Shown here piece by piece: positions 17,214 through 26,402 of a stretch of 64,000 nucleotides of DNA. The notes beneath the pieces are model-generated. The model was not told the DNA's origin. It saw only the letters and a list, made by a program, of their open reading frames with translations, and searched no databases. Source of the stretch: Nitrospirales bacterium LBB_01 (GTDB taxonomy: Bacteria; Nitrospirota; Thermodesulfovibrionia; Thermodesulfovibrionales; Magnetobacteriaceae); NCBI GenBank assembly GCA_004376055.2, contig CP049016.1, positions 2,790,001 through 2,854,000 of the forward strand, read 5' to 3'. Numbering within the stretch: the first letter of the stretch is position 1; each line of letters begins with the position of its first letter. Made by a program: the position numbers and the translations under genes.

Positions 17214-18460
17214 TGAGCTGCTGGCTTGTGAAAGTCTCTGAGATTGTGCCTCATGTTGTGTGAAAGGAAACTAAGCTCTCCTTTGTATATCGGTATTGCA
17301 GTCTTTAGCAAAAGAGTGTAGAAAAAGGCGCCAAATGCCCATATCCCAGCACTTATGCTTAACTCTGTGTATGATGGCAAGTAGTCGTATATCTCCCCAA
17401 GCGTATCCGGCACAAACCCGGGAATTACAAAGCCCATACCCTTTTCAATATAAACCCCGATAAAAACAAGTACACACGCTATGTTTAAAAATAAAAAACG
17501 GTTTCTAAGCCTTGGCGAAAGGAAGATGATAAAGCCTGTCAAGTTAAACACCAGCGCTGTCCACGTAAAAGGTACTAAAAGTGTGTGCTCCTTTAGTCCA
17601 AAAAACAGGTACTCAACCGGCGCAAGGTGAATGCTTTGTGAATAGAACTCTTTGAATAACTCAGCCCCATACAAAAATAGATTGAACCCCATAGCGTATG
17701 CTATCAGTTCGGCGATTTTAAAAATCGCCTTATCGTTGACCTCAATGTCTGAGACCTTTCTGGCAACTTGAAACATTAGTATCATAAGGGAGGGGCCTGA
17801 GCACATTGCAGAGGCTATAAATCGCGGAGCTATTATAGAAGCATTCCAAAACGGCCTTGATGATAAACCATTATATAAAAAAGCGGTTACCGTGTGAATA
17901 CTAAATGCCCACGGGATAGATACCAGCACAAGGGGCCACATGATTATCATCTTATATTCTCGTCCATGAGCTGCACAGTAGAGAACATAACAGACGGCTA
18001 ACGTGTTTAGTATGAGGTAGCCGTTTAGCACTATCACATCCCACATAAGTATTGAACGCGGAAAATTCGGAGTTATAAATAAATGCCATGAGGCTAAGGG
18101 CTTACCTAAATCAACCATTATAAACAGTAAACACATCATCACAGCAGTTACAGCCACCATTTCGCCAAATAGCGCTATCTCTTTGATTGGTTTGAAGTGA
18201 TAAATATACGAAGGTATTACCAATATTACCGCAGCTGCAGCCACACCTACCAAAAAAGTGAAGTTTGATATATAAAAACCCCATGAAATCTGATCCCGCA
18301 TATTTGTAACTATAAGCCCCCTATCAAGCTGCATAATATAGGAAACCATAGCATTAAGCATTGCTATGCTCAAGAGACCCAGCCAAACAAAATATGTTTT
18401 GTTTCCTCTGGTAAGATGCCTCATCCAATCTCTGATAAATTGCAGCAATGTCATATCCAC
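17210..18460 (-). CDS. NrfD/PsrC-type membrane quinol-interacting subunit
   Basis: A 416-residue protein with about ten transmembrane helices of the NrfD / DsrP / HmcC family, which passes electrons between the quinone pool and a periplasmic Fe-S partner. Family traits are FLVGVAAAAVILVIPSYIY, MVDLGKPLASWHLF, RSILMWDVIVLNGY and SIHTVTAFLYNGLSSRPFW. It follows the four-cluster ferredoxin by seven bases. With the tetrahaem cytochrome it would form a DsrOP- or Qrc-like complex. The electron acceptor is unknown. Confidence 0.88.
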   Translation of the reverse strand: MDMTLLQFIRDWMRHLTRGNKTYFVWLGLLSIAMLNAMVSYIMQLDRGLIVTNMRDQISWGFYISNFTFLVGVAAAAVILVIPSYIYHFKPIKEIALFGEMVAVTAVMMCLLFIMVDLGKPLASWHLFITPNFPRSILMWDVIVLNGYLILNTLAVCYVLYCAAHGREYKMIIMWPLVLVSIPWAFSIHTVTAFLYNGLSSRPFWNASIIAPRFIASAMCSGPSLMILMFQVARKVSDIEVNDKAIFKIAELIAYAMGFNLFLYGAELFKEFYSQSIHLAPVEYLFFGLKEHTLLVPFTWTALVFNLTGFIIFLSPRLRNRFLFLNIACVLVFIGVYIEKGMGFVIPGFVPDTLGEIYDYLPSYTELSISAGIWAFGAFFYTLLLKTAIPIYKGELSFLSHNMRHNLRDFHKPAAH

Positions 18461-18467
18461 ATCTCCT

Positions 18468-19361
18468 TTATAGACTAAAGAAATAGTAAAATTTAGGCTG
18501 AGTATTTAGCTCTTCTTTAAGCCGAAACACACGCTTTGTTTCTATTAACATGCGTATCTCACTTTCCGGATCAAGCAGGTTGCCAAATTTTCTTGCTCCA
18601 ACCGGACATATCTCCACACAGGCCGGGTACCTTCCCGGATTTTCTCTGACTCTTTGAATACAGAACGTGCACTTTTCCACACAGCCCTTAATGCGAGGTC
18701 TATTTCCCAGATAATGAGTCTCTGTGTTTATCTCCTCAACTGGGATAGTAGGCTCTGCCCAATTAAACTTGCGGGCGCCATACGGGCAAGCCGCCATGCA
18801 GTAGCGGCACCCTATGCACCAGTTATAGTCAACCACAACTATCCCGTCAGGCTCTTTCCACGTGGCTTGAGTAGGGCATACCTTTACACAGGGGGGACGT
18901 TCACACTGCTGACACTGTACAGGCATATAAAAGTGCTCAGGGGCCGGTACTTCCTCGGGATTGTAGTATTTGTTGGATTCCTCTAAATCGCTGACCCATT
19001 TCTCACCCTGTTTAAACTGCAACACTGTTATATAGTGAATTTGAGGATTGCGTGACTGGTTGTTTTCGGTAACACAAGCATAAACGCACCTTCTACAGCC
19101 TACACAACGGGATAAATCAAGCCCATAGCCGTAAAGAACTTTTGGCAGAGGCGCAGCAGATTTAACGCGTATGTGTTTTTTATATTTTTCCTCATACTCT
19201 CTCTCAAGCCTTGCTACTACGTCTTTTTTCTCTTTATCGTTCATTTCCCTGTAGTACTTTTGAAAAAAAGCCTCCCAAACAGATGCTGGGCTGTCTTTTG
19301 CAGGAAGCAGTATGCCGCCGACGCCCAATGCTGCTGTTTTTAGAAAATTTCTTCTATTCAT
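18468..19361 (-). CDS. periplasmic four-cluster [4Fe-4S] ferredoxin subunit (DsrO/HmcB-like)
   Basis: A 297-residue protein with a twin-arginine-type N-terminus (MNRRNFLKTAALGVGG), so it is probably exported folded by Tat. Cysteine groups occur at CVGCRRCVYAC, CQQCERPPCVKVCP, CIGCRYCMAACP and CTFC...CVEICP, enough for four [4Fe-4S] clusters. This is the electron-wire subunit paired with NrfD membrane proteins. It lies between the cytochrome and NrfD genes in one transcription unit. Confidence 0.9.
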   Translation of the reverse strand: MNRRNFLKTAALGVGGILLPAKDSPASVWEAFFQKYYREMNDKEKKDVVARLEREYEEKYKKHIRVKSAAPLPKVLYGYGLDLSRCVGCRRCVYACVTENNQSRNPQIHYITVLQFKQGEKWVSDLEESNKYYNPEEVPAPEHFYMPVQCQQCERPPCVKVCPTQATWKEPDGIVVVDYNWCIGCRYCMAACPYGARKFNWAEPTIPVEEINTETHYLGNRPRIKGCVEKCTFCIQRVRENPGRYPACVEICPVGARKFGNLLDPESEIRMLIETKRVFRLKEELNTQPKFYYFFSL

Positions 19362-19376
19362 AAAATTATCCTTCCC

Positions 19377-19976
19377 TTACTTTTTGTACTCAGGTATGTA
19401 AAGTTTTTTACCGTCAATTACAATTGACTTACTGCCTTGTATTTTTGTAACATCCTGCGGTTTAGCAGGTACAGGAAGCGGTTTTAACGGCTTAAAACGA
19501 GGTGAGTGAGGATTATGGCAATTTACACACAAATAGTAGGTCTTATCTCCGTTCCAGTAACCTGTTCGTTTACCATGAATTCCTGTTTTCCAATCCCTTA
19601 AAATATTACCGTGACATTGTCCGCAGAGATTATATGAGTTTTCAAACGTTACGTGGTCGCCATTAGCCAGTTTCAGCACATCACGATTATCTGAATTGTG
19701 GCAGTCCAGACACCAACGCTGCTTTTGAGCGTGTTTTAACTGGATTTCCGTGTGAAAGGCAAGCTCGCGTCTTTGGGGATTGGGCGTCATAGAGGAATGA
19801 CAGGTTGAACACGGAAAAATCCCCTCTGTAAACTCCGGCTTTGTTGTTACAAACCCGGGGATGTCAACCACTGTTGCATTATCAGGTGCGGTCATATTGT
19901 CCTGAGCGTTTGAATAAATCGGCATTATAACCATTACCGCCACCGCTAACAAAAAGTACATCAGCTTACCTGCCAT
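19377..19976 (-). CDS. periplasmic tetrahaem cytochrome c
   Basis: A 199-residue protein with a cleavable signal peptide (about 1-24) and four CxxCH haem-binding motifs: CSTCH, CLDCH, CGQCH and CVNCH. Several extra histidines (FHTEIQLKHAQKQ, GDHVTF, GIHGKR) can be distal ligands, as in NapC/NrfH-like or DsrJ-like cytochromes, but there is no membrane anchor apart from the signal. It is the first large gene of the Fe-S/NrfD module. The system II maturation genes at 46.5-49.1 kb would attach its haems. Confidence 0.88.
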   Translation of the reverse strand: MAGKLMYFLLAVAVMVIMPIYSNAQDNMTAPDNATVVDIPGFVTTKPEFTEGIFPCSTCHSSMTPNPQRRELAFHTEIQLKHAQKQRWCLDCHNSDNRDVLKLANGDHVTFENSYNLCGQCHGNILRDWKTGIHGKRTGYWNGDKTYYLCVNCHNPHSPRFKPLKPLPVPAKPQDVTKIQGSKSIVIDGKKLYIPEYKK

Positions 19977-19978
19977 CT

Positions 19979-20074
19979 TTAAAACCTCTCCGGCATATAT
20001 ATTTTATAAACTCCGCCTATTATAAAGGAAACAAGAGAAAAAATAGAAGCATTTTTAATAAATAAATTTTTCAT
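19979..20074 (-). CDS. 31-residue single-helix membrane peptide before the cytochrome gene
   Basis: The ATG at 20074 has an AAGAGG site five bases before it, and the frame ends two bases before the cytochrome gene. Residues about 8-26 (ASIFSLVSFIIGGVYKIY) form one membrane helix. A longer frame from 20176 exists but lacks a ribosome-binding site and overlaps the gene upstream. It may be a small subunit of the respiratory complex. No family is recognised. Confidence 0.55.
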   Translation of the reverse strand: MKNLFIKNASIFSLVSFIIGGVYKIYMPERF

Positions 20075-20132
20075 ATAACCTCTTAGCAAATTATTATGGC
20101 AGTGCTCATCTGTTTTAACCTGCCTGCCATAT

Positions 20133-22187
20133 TCAACCCGTGTATTTAAGTTCAAACACTTTATGAAGGCCGGCAATTCCTTTTAATTCAAAAAATCCGA
20201 CCGGCTGTACCCTTATTCCAGCCATTTTAGCTGCTTCGCCAACAACGTGCTCGGTTACAAAAATTCTGTTTACAAGGGGCATATCCTCTGGTCTCATGCC
20301 GCCCTCTAATGATTTTAAATCTGAGGGCTTTACACCCTCTACGCGAAATGTCATGTTGGTAGCAACCCCAAGTCTGTCCCCTTTGGCGTCAGTGCGTGTC
20401 TCACCAAAATTTATGGCAAACCGCAGGTCTATGTGTGCCGAGTCCTCAGCGGCCTCATTATACTTAGCCATCTCTCTGAGCAGGTCTAAAGCAAAGTTAA
20501 CAGCATTTCTAATTTTAGGAAATGTTATAAGAAAACCGTCTCCAGTGCTTTTTGAAAACTGCGCCTGTTCACGTCTGGAGATGGGTTTTGCCGTTTCTGT
20601 GAGTGTTTTTGTTAGATTTAGAGCAAATTGATCCCCAAATCTGTTGGCGATACCGGTTGAATCACACAGATCAACAACAAGGATAGCCTCAGTTTGAATT
20701 GAGCCCTCAGGAAGCATATGACCCACCACGGTTTTAGTCCCGATAGCTCCAGTCTCCTGTGACTTACCATCGCCAATTCTGAATAATTTCCCAGTGATTT
20801 TCTTTAAGGCGTCAACTGCCTCAATTTTAATATCATCATCGTCGTCGTTTAGAAGTTCTTTGATTTGCGGTACCGATTCAGGGTTTCTAAGTTTTCCCAG
20901 AGCTTTAAGCGCTTCGATGCGCACACGTTTCTGTCTGTCGTTCATTAAAGTAAGCAATGGCTGGATTACCTCAGCGCCTCCAATTTTAAAAAGAGCATCA
21001 GGGATAACCCCTTTGATTTCCTCATCGTCCATCAGTTTAGAAAGTGGCTCAATGGCTCGTTTATTTTTCAAAGTGCCAAGAGCAGCCACTGCTTTCTCTC
21101 TGACCCACCAGTCGGTGTCATCAAGTGCGTGAATTAAAGGCTCAAGGGCCGACTCATCCGGCACCTTTGAGAAAAACTCTGCTGCTAATCGTCTTAAACT
21201 CTCATCGGATGAATCTTTAAGCATAATAATAAAAAACTTAACGATATTTTCGCCCTTAAGCTCAGAGAGCGCATCTGTTGCAATCTGTCTGACCCACCAA
21301 TCGGAGTCCTTCATGGCTTTAAGCAGTACCTCAGAAGTTCTCGCATCCTTTAGGCCGTTTAAAACATCCACCGCACAACGCCTTACATTTACATCCCTGT
21401 CTCTCATTAACGCTATAACATCCGGGATAACATCGGAGTCAGCCACCTGAAGAATAAACTCAACAGCTTTCTGTCTGATAACCATATCGGTGTCTCTAAG
21501 CATTAAAAGCATGGGGAGCGCCGCCCGTTTGTCCCCTATAGAGCCAAGTGCCTCCAAAGTAACACGCCGTATTTGTGCATCCTCCTCGGAGAGTTTCTCT
21601 ACTAAGAGTTTTACGGCATCATGGTCTTTCATCGCTCCAAGTGCTCTGACAGCAGCCACCCTGACTGAAAGAACACTGTCGTTAAGCGCCCCCATTATGA
21701 CCTTTGATGCTGAAGGGCCGCTGGTTTCAGACAATATTTTAATTATATTTCTCTTTGTTTCAGAATCACACTCGTTAAAAATAGTAATGAGCTTAGGAAG
21801 AGCCTGCTGACTTTTTATCACACCCAGCAGCTCTGTGGCATTAGCCCTGATTGTCATATCAGGAGACCTTAGATAATCAATAAGAAAAGGAACTGATGCC
21901 TCTTTCCACCTTTTCAGAATTAATTCTTTAGCTACCATTCTGACATCACTCTGTCTGTCACCAATTAATGGCAGCACCTCATGAAGGCAGCTTTCGTCGC
22001 ATATTTTCTGTGCAATGTAGTGAAACCGCTCATAACTGATGCGCCTGTTCCTGAATATGTCCACGACGCGGATAAACGCAGCGCTCCCAAATGATATTAA
22101 ATCATCTATTGCACTATTTTGTTCCTCTTCAGTCTTTGCCTCTTCAAGCCTGACCAGAATTTTTTTTATTCTTATTCCTTCAAACAT
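20133..22187 (-). CDS. HEAT-repeat protein with C-terminal class III nucleotide cyclase domain
   Basis: A 684-residue soluble protein. Residues about 30-460 are some thirteen HEAT / PBS-lyase-like repeats of about 31-38 residues (ALGAMKDHDAVKLLVEKL-type units). Residues about 500-684 are an adenylate/guanylate cyclase domain, with the metal aspartates in VVDLCDST and the segment FSKSTGDGFLITF. The usual cyclase lysine and late catalytic residues are less clear, so it may be active or only sense nucleotides. A cyclic-nucleotide-binding protein lies just upstream on the same strand, which suggests a cyclase-receptor pair. Confidence 0.85.
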   Translation of the reverse strand: MFEGIRIKKILVRLEEAKTEEEQNSAIDDLISFGSAAFIRVVDIFRNRRISYERFHYIAQKICDESCLHEVLPLIGDRQSDVRMVAKELILKRWKEASVPFLIDYLRSPDMTIRANATELLGVIKSQQALPKLITIFNECDSETKRNIIKILSETSGPSASKVIMGALNDSVLSVRVAAVRALGAMKDHDAVKLLVEKLSEEDAQIRRVTLEALGSIGDKRAALPMLLMLRDTDMVIRQKAVEFILQVADSDVIPDVIALMRDRDVNVRRCAVDVLNGLKDARTSEVLLKAMKDSDWWVRQIATDALSELKGENIVKFFIIMLKDSSDESLRRLAAEFFSKVPDESALEPLIHALDDTDWWVREKAVAALGTLKNKRAIEPLSKLMDDEEIKGVIPDALFKIGGAEVIQPLLTLMNDRQKRVRIEALKALGKLRNPESVPQIKELLNDDDDDIKIEAVDALKKITGKLFRIGDGKSQETGAIGTKTVVGHMLPEGSIQTEAILVVDLCDSTGIANRFGDQFALNLTKTLTETAKPISRREQAQFSKSTGDGFLITFPKIRNAVNFALDLLREMAKYNEAAEDSAHIDLRFAINFGETRTDAKGDRLGVATNMTFRVEGVKPSDLKSLEGGMRPEDMPLVNRIFVTEHVVGEAAKMAGIRVQPVGFFELKGIAGLHKVFELKYTG

Positions 22188-22304
22188 AGCTTAATTCAAG
22201 ACATCCACTGGCATCTATATTACTATATCCTCTCATATGCTGCTTTACACATCAAGTATAACTCTATATATGGCGCCAACTCTGTTGGTAACAGGGTTAT
22301 GCTT

Positions 22305-22691
22305 CTATTTTCTTAAAATATGGTTTTCTGCTGTCAGTGATACAAGCTGTGATGTTGTCTGCCTTAACCTTTCAACCAGAGTAGTTAATATTAATTTGAA
22401 TTCTTCTGATGTTTTATTAATCTCATCCTCAAGAAAATTCTTATCAAGCAAACCACACTGGACATCTCCTACGGCAACTGCCGAGGCTGAACGGGGTTGT
22501 CTGTCAAGATAACTCATTTCACCGAAATAATCACCTTTTTCAAGCGTCGCTATTACAAGGTCAACATTCTTAACTTTTTTCACGATATGTACTTTTCCGC
22601 TAAGAATCACATAGGTACCCTCGCCGTAACTGGACTCCTTAAAAATCACCTGCCCATCCTTATAGGTTTCCTTTACCGCTATTCTTCTCAT
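22305..22691 (-). CDS. stand-alone cyclic-nucleotide-binding domain protein
   Basis: A 128-residue Crp-type beta-roll domain with VIFKESSYGEGTYVILSGKVHIVKK and the phosphate-binding cassette region GDYFGEMSYLDRQPRSASAVA (glycine-glutamate ... arginine-serine-alanine), so it should bind cAMP or cGMP. It has no DNA-binding domain. The C-terminal helix (LTTLVERLRQTTSQLVSL) may dimerise. It lies 117 bases upstream of the HEAT-cyclase gene. Confidence 0.88.
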   Translation of the reverse strand: MRRIAVKETYKDGQVIFKESSYGEGTYVILSGKVHIVKKVKNVDLVIATLEKGDYFGEMSYLDRQPRSASAVAVGDVQCGLLDKNFLEDEINKTSEEFKLILTTLVERLRQTTSQLVSLTAENHILRK

Positions 22692-22824
22692 TTGTTCCTG
22701 CCTCTTGTGGTATTATCAATCCTCACGTCATGCGATTGTAACATATTTCTGAAAAAAATAAAACATCACCTTGATATAATCGTCAGGTTTTATATATTAT
22801 TCAATAAACACCGATTATAACACT

Positions 22825-24138
22825 ATGGAAAAAGTATCAAACATATATCAAGGGGCGGATAAGCAGCAAGGGCGCAAGCGTGTTGTTATAGTAGGCGCGG
22901 GCTTTGGTGGGCTTTGGGCGGCAAGGAGTCTTGCTAACAAGAAAAATGTTGACGTTCTGCTTGTTGACAAAAATAATTACCACACATTTTTTCCACTTCT
23001 TTATCAGGTGGCAGCAGCAGAGCTTGAACCTGAGGACATCGTATATCCAATAAGAAGTATATTAAGGAAATATTCCAACATAAAGTTTATTTTGGCTGAT
23101 ATTGAAAAAATAGATTTTGCAAATAAAATAGTAAAAAGCGCTGGATATGCCATTCACTATGACTATCTGGTGCTTGCTACGGGTACTGTGACCCAATTTT
23201 TTGACACTCCTGGAGCAGCACAACATGCGTTTCAACTTAAAAATCTTCATCAGGGGGTTGAGTTAAGAAACCACATCCTGAATTGCTTTGAGATGGCCTC
23301 AAGAAAAATCTCTGAGACGCATAAACAGAGTCTTCTTACTTTTACAGTAGTTGGAGGCGGTCCCACTGGAGTGGAATTTTCCGGAGCCCTTGCAGAACTG
23401 ATTCACGGGCCATTTAAAAAAGACTACCCAACGATAGATTTTAACTACGTTCATGTAATCTTAATTGAGGCAGCTAACAGTATTTTGCTGACTTTCCCTA
23501 AAAATCTCAGAGACTATGCACAAGACAAACTCAGCCGGATGGGGGTTGAGATAATGCTTCAGACTTTTGTCTCTCATGTAACGGGTCAAACAGTGCACCT
23601 GAAAGACAAAGGGGTGATTCCAACAGAAACTGTGGTGTGGACGGCGGGAGTGTGTGCCGATCCTATTACGGAGAAGTGGGGACTTCCCGTCACTCGCAAC
23701 AATCTGGTGCGGGTGCTGCCCACGCTTGCTCTTGAAAGTTACCCTGAGGTGTTTGCCATTGGGGATGTGTCTTCAATTGATGAGGGACGAAGGCAGCTTC
23801 CTATGACAGCGCCTGTTGCGCTCCAACAAGGGGTTTTAGCCGCTAAAAACATTCTTGCCTCAATTGCTGGCAAGCCTCAGCAGGATTTCACCTATAAAGA
23901 CAGAGGGGCAATGGTCACAATTGGCCGTAACACGGCTGTTGCTCTTGTAGGCAAGAGAACCTTTACCGGTTTCATTGCGTGGATACTGTGGCTTGTCATT
24001 CATCTGATGAATCTCATCGGTTTTAGAAACCGCGTAATGGTGCTGATTAATTGGGCGGTTGACTATCTATTCCTTGAAAGAGCGATACGGTTGATTTTTC
24101 CAGCTCCTAAGCCAAAACAGCCGCCTGATGCCGGTTAA
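22825..24138 (+). CDS. ndh: type II NADH:quinone dehydrogenase (NDH-2)
   Basis: A 437-residue two-dinucleotide-binding flavoprotein that oxidises NADH and reduces quinone without pumping protons. The FAD site is VVIVGAGFGGLWAARSL and the NADH site is FTVVGGGPTGVEFSGALAEL. YHTFFPLLYQVAAAELEPEDI, VLPTLALESYPEVFAIGD and AVALQQG are family hallmarks. Hydrophobic C-terminal segments (about 385-425) should attach it to the membrane. It overlaps the next gene by 11 bases. Confidence 0.93.
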   Translation: MEKVSNIYQGADKQQGRKRVVIVGAGFGGLWAARSLANKKNVDVLLVDKNNYHTFFPLLYQVAAAELEPEDIVYPIRSILRKYSNIKFILADIEKIDFANKIVKSAGYAIHYDYLVLATGTVTQFFDTPGAAQHAFQLKNLHQGVELRNHILNCFEMASRKISETHKQSLLTFTVVGGGPTGVEFSGALAELIHGPFKKDYPTIDFNYVHVILIEAANSILLTFPKNLRDYAQDKLSRMGVEIMLQTFVSHVTGQTVHLKDKGVIPTETVVWTAGVCADPITEKWGLPVTRNNLVRVLPTLALESYPEVFAIGDVSSIDEGRRQLPMTAPVALQQGVLAAKNILASIAGKPQQDFTYKDRGAMVTIGRNTAVALVGKRTFTGFIAWILWLVIHLMNLIGFRNRVMVLINWAVDYLFLERAIRLIFPAPKPKQPPDAG

Positions 24139-25171
24139 AAACAGCGCTTTGCAAATACATGCGACCATTGGGCCAGCTAGCAAAGATGCGCTCAAAGAGT
24201 TAATCAGTGCAGGGGTCACTGCTTTTAGGTTGAACATGTCTTATGTGGCGCCGGGTGAGATGGCTGAGGTGGTTAAAACTATAAGGAGTGTCTCCTCATC
24301 TGTTAAAATCGGAGCCGACATAAAAGGCAGAAAACTCAGAGTTGGCCCAATTGATGCACCCATATCACTAAGTGCCGGAGAGCACATTACTCTCATTCCA
24401 TCTGCAGGGGAATTTATGGGTAGCCGTGCCGGAGTATGCGTTAATTATCCTCAGATGGCGTCTTTGATAACCGCAGGCAGTCAGATTTTGCTTGATGACG
24501 GCACAATCTCTCTGGCTGTCTCCGATATAACAAGCAACGGAATAGTTTGTACGGTCATAAAGGGCGGAAAACTTACAAGCCGAGCCGGAGTAAATGTGCC
24601 CGGCATTGCATTAAATCTGCCTCCGTTAACCGATAAAGACAGAGCGGATTTATCGGAAATTGCCGACTCCGGAGTTGATATGCTGTATTTTTCCTATGTT
24701 GAGACAAAAGAAGATATAGCTGCACTCAGAGAAGCTGCAAGTGCTGTGGGCTTAAATGTGCCTATTGTGTCAAAGGTGGAAACAGTGTATGCGGTTAAAA
24801 ACATCTCAGAAATCTGCCTTCATTCTGATGCAATTTGCATAGCAAGGGGTGACCTTGGAGTAGAAGTGCCTCATGCAACGCTGCCTTTTGTTGTCAGAGA
24901 GATAACAGCAGCGGCAAAGAGCGCTGGAAAGCCGGTTTTACTTGCCGGCGAGGTCATGTATTCACTTGTAACCAGAGAGGTGCCGTTTCGGGCAGAGCTA
25001 ACAGATGTCGTTACCGCCATAGAAAGCGGCATTGACGGCTTTATCCTTTCTGATGAGACTGCTATTGGTATTAATCCGGTTACCGCAATTAATTATATAA
25101 CAGCTATTGCTAAGGAAGTGCATAACAGGAAAGATGTGCTCAGACAGCCGCAGTTTTTCTCACAAACTTAA
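24128..25171 (+). CDS. short, divergent pyruvate kinase-like protein
   Basis: A 347-residue protein with the pyruvate kinase barrel: HATIGPASKDALKELI, RLNMSYV, IGADIKGRKLRVG, the B domain (about 75-160), SKVETVYAV in place of KIEN, ARGDLGVEVPHA and FRAELTDVVTAIESGIDGFILSDETAIG. The regulatory C-terminal domain of normal 470-residue enzymes is missing. The KIENxEG lysine is kept as SK, but the surrounding asparagine is changed. Activity is uncertain. It overlaps NDH-2 by 11 bases, an odd pairing. It could be a pyruvate kinase paralogue with another substrate. Confidence 0.75.
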   Translation: MPVKNSALQIHATIGPASKDALKELISAGVTAFRLNMSYVAPGEMAEVVKTIRSVSSSVKIGADIKGRKLRVGPIDAPISLSAGEHITLIPSAGEFMGSRAGVCVNYPQMASLITAGSQILLDDGTISLAVSDITSNGIVCTVIKGGKLTSRAGVNVPGIALNLPPLTDKDRADLSEIADSGVDMLYFSYVETKEDIAALREAASAVGLNVPIVSKVETVYAVKNISEICLHSDAICIARGDLGVEVPHATLPFVVREITAAAKSAGKPVLLAGEVMYSLVTREVPFRAELTDVVTAIESGIDGFILSDETAIGINPVTAINYITAIAKEVHNRKDVLRQPQFFSQT

Positions 25172-25402
25172 AATACAGAACAAACCCCATCAGAAACGAT
25201 TCAACTTTAACAGCGTCACCCTGAGGCGTTATACTTTCAAATGATGCGCCCTTTGTTACGGCGGCTAACGGCGCAGATAAATAAACCAAAGCCGTTGCGT
25301 AATAGTTTTTAACTTGTAACCACAGAACAAGAGAGTGTTCAGCAAACTGTGTCATGAGCTTTGAATAATAATATAAGAAAAGCTAACAGTAGGGATGACA
25401 CA

Positions 25403-26110
25403 ATGAGTAAGCAAGAGCCGACACAATTAAAGGGATTCGATTTTGAATCATTTCAACAAGAGGCAATCAAGCAGTTAAAATCAGGCAAACCGCTAAGTGG
25501 TAAAGAAGGAGTAGTCACCCAGTTAATAAAGCGAATTATTGAGGCGGCATTGGAAGGGGAGTTAGACAACCATCTAAGTGAAGAAAGAGAATCCGGCGGC
25601 AAGAACCGGAAAAACGGGTCAATCTCCAAGACAGTGAAAACGGATCAAATAGCGTTTGAACTGGAGACGCCAAGAGACCGTAATAGTAGTTTTGAGCCTG
25701 AGATAGTTAAAAAGCGTCAGACCTATCTTGGATATGAGAGAACAAAATAATATCCCTCTATAGTCTTGGTATGAGTTACAGAGACATATCTGGGCATATA
25801 TAGGGGTATCCCCTCTGGGGACGGATGGATGCAATTCATTACAAAGTGAGGGAGGACGGCAGAGTATGTCAAAAGGTGGCCTATACACTTCTTGGCATAA
25901 ATCAGCGAGGGTTAAAAGAGGCACTCGGCATCTATATATCCGAAAGCGAAGGGGCTAATTTCTGGCTTCAGGTGTTGGCTGATTTATCCAACATGGGGGT
26001 AAAGGATATATTGATAGCAAGCGTGGATGGGCTTAAAGGTTTCCCTGAAGCTATAACGACTATTTTCCCTAAGACAGAGGTTCAACTTTGTATAATCCAC
26101 TAAATACGTA
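25403..26110 (+). pseudogene. IS256-family transposase, 5' part, broken
   Basis: The frame from ATG 25403 matches the IS256 N-terminus (GKEGVVTQLIKRIIEAALEGELDNHL). It shifts frame near 25735, where LYSLGMSYRDISGHI continues in another frame. A small GGTATCCCCTCTGGGGA repeat replaces the next part, and it resumes at MDAIHYKVREDGR to LCIIH. There the glutamine codon CAA has become TAA (26102-26104), followed by IRN, where a repeat cuts in. Clearly dead. The 3' part is missing here; similar 3' sequence lies at 40.6 kb. Confidence 0.85.
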
Positions 26111-26306
26111 ATACCAAGTAGCTTCCAAAAAGGTAATGTAATAGAGGAGAGAAAGGACTGGATTCCCGCTCGGATGCTGGAATGACCTCCCCTAAAGGGG
26201 ATTCCCCTATGACGCCCTCTCTCTGTTATTCTCTTTTTTCTTGTCATTCCTGCGAAGGCAGGAATCCAGTTTTTTCTTTGCGGAGCTAAGTGCATAAGCA
26301 ATTATA
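26109..26306. repeat. hybrid palindromic repeat inserted in the IS256 remnant
   Basis: The left end is ATACCAAGTAGC, as in the 16449/31981 family. The right end, GCGGAGCTAAGTGCATAAGCAAT, is like the GAGTTAACTC family. The inside has the CTGGATTCCCGC / GCAGGAATCCAG palindrome plus CCCCTAAAGGGG. It therefore looks like a mosaic of two repeat families. The rest up to 26402 holds no credible gene. Confidence 0.6.
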
Positions 26307-26402
26307 TGTATATAATGATACCAGAGTTACCAATATATTATAGAGGAGATTCGCATGGATAAGTTAATAATTAAATGTGCTTTAATTTCTGGTTCTATAA
26401 AT

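Noticed and set aside
25140-25355. Minus-strand frame of 71 codons overlapping the end of the pyruvate kinase-like gene
   Set aside because: It overlaps an intact gene on the other strand, has no ribosome-binding site and no recognisable domain.
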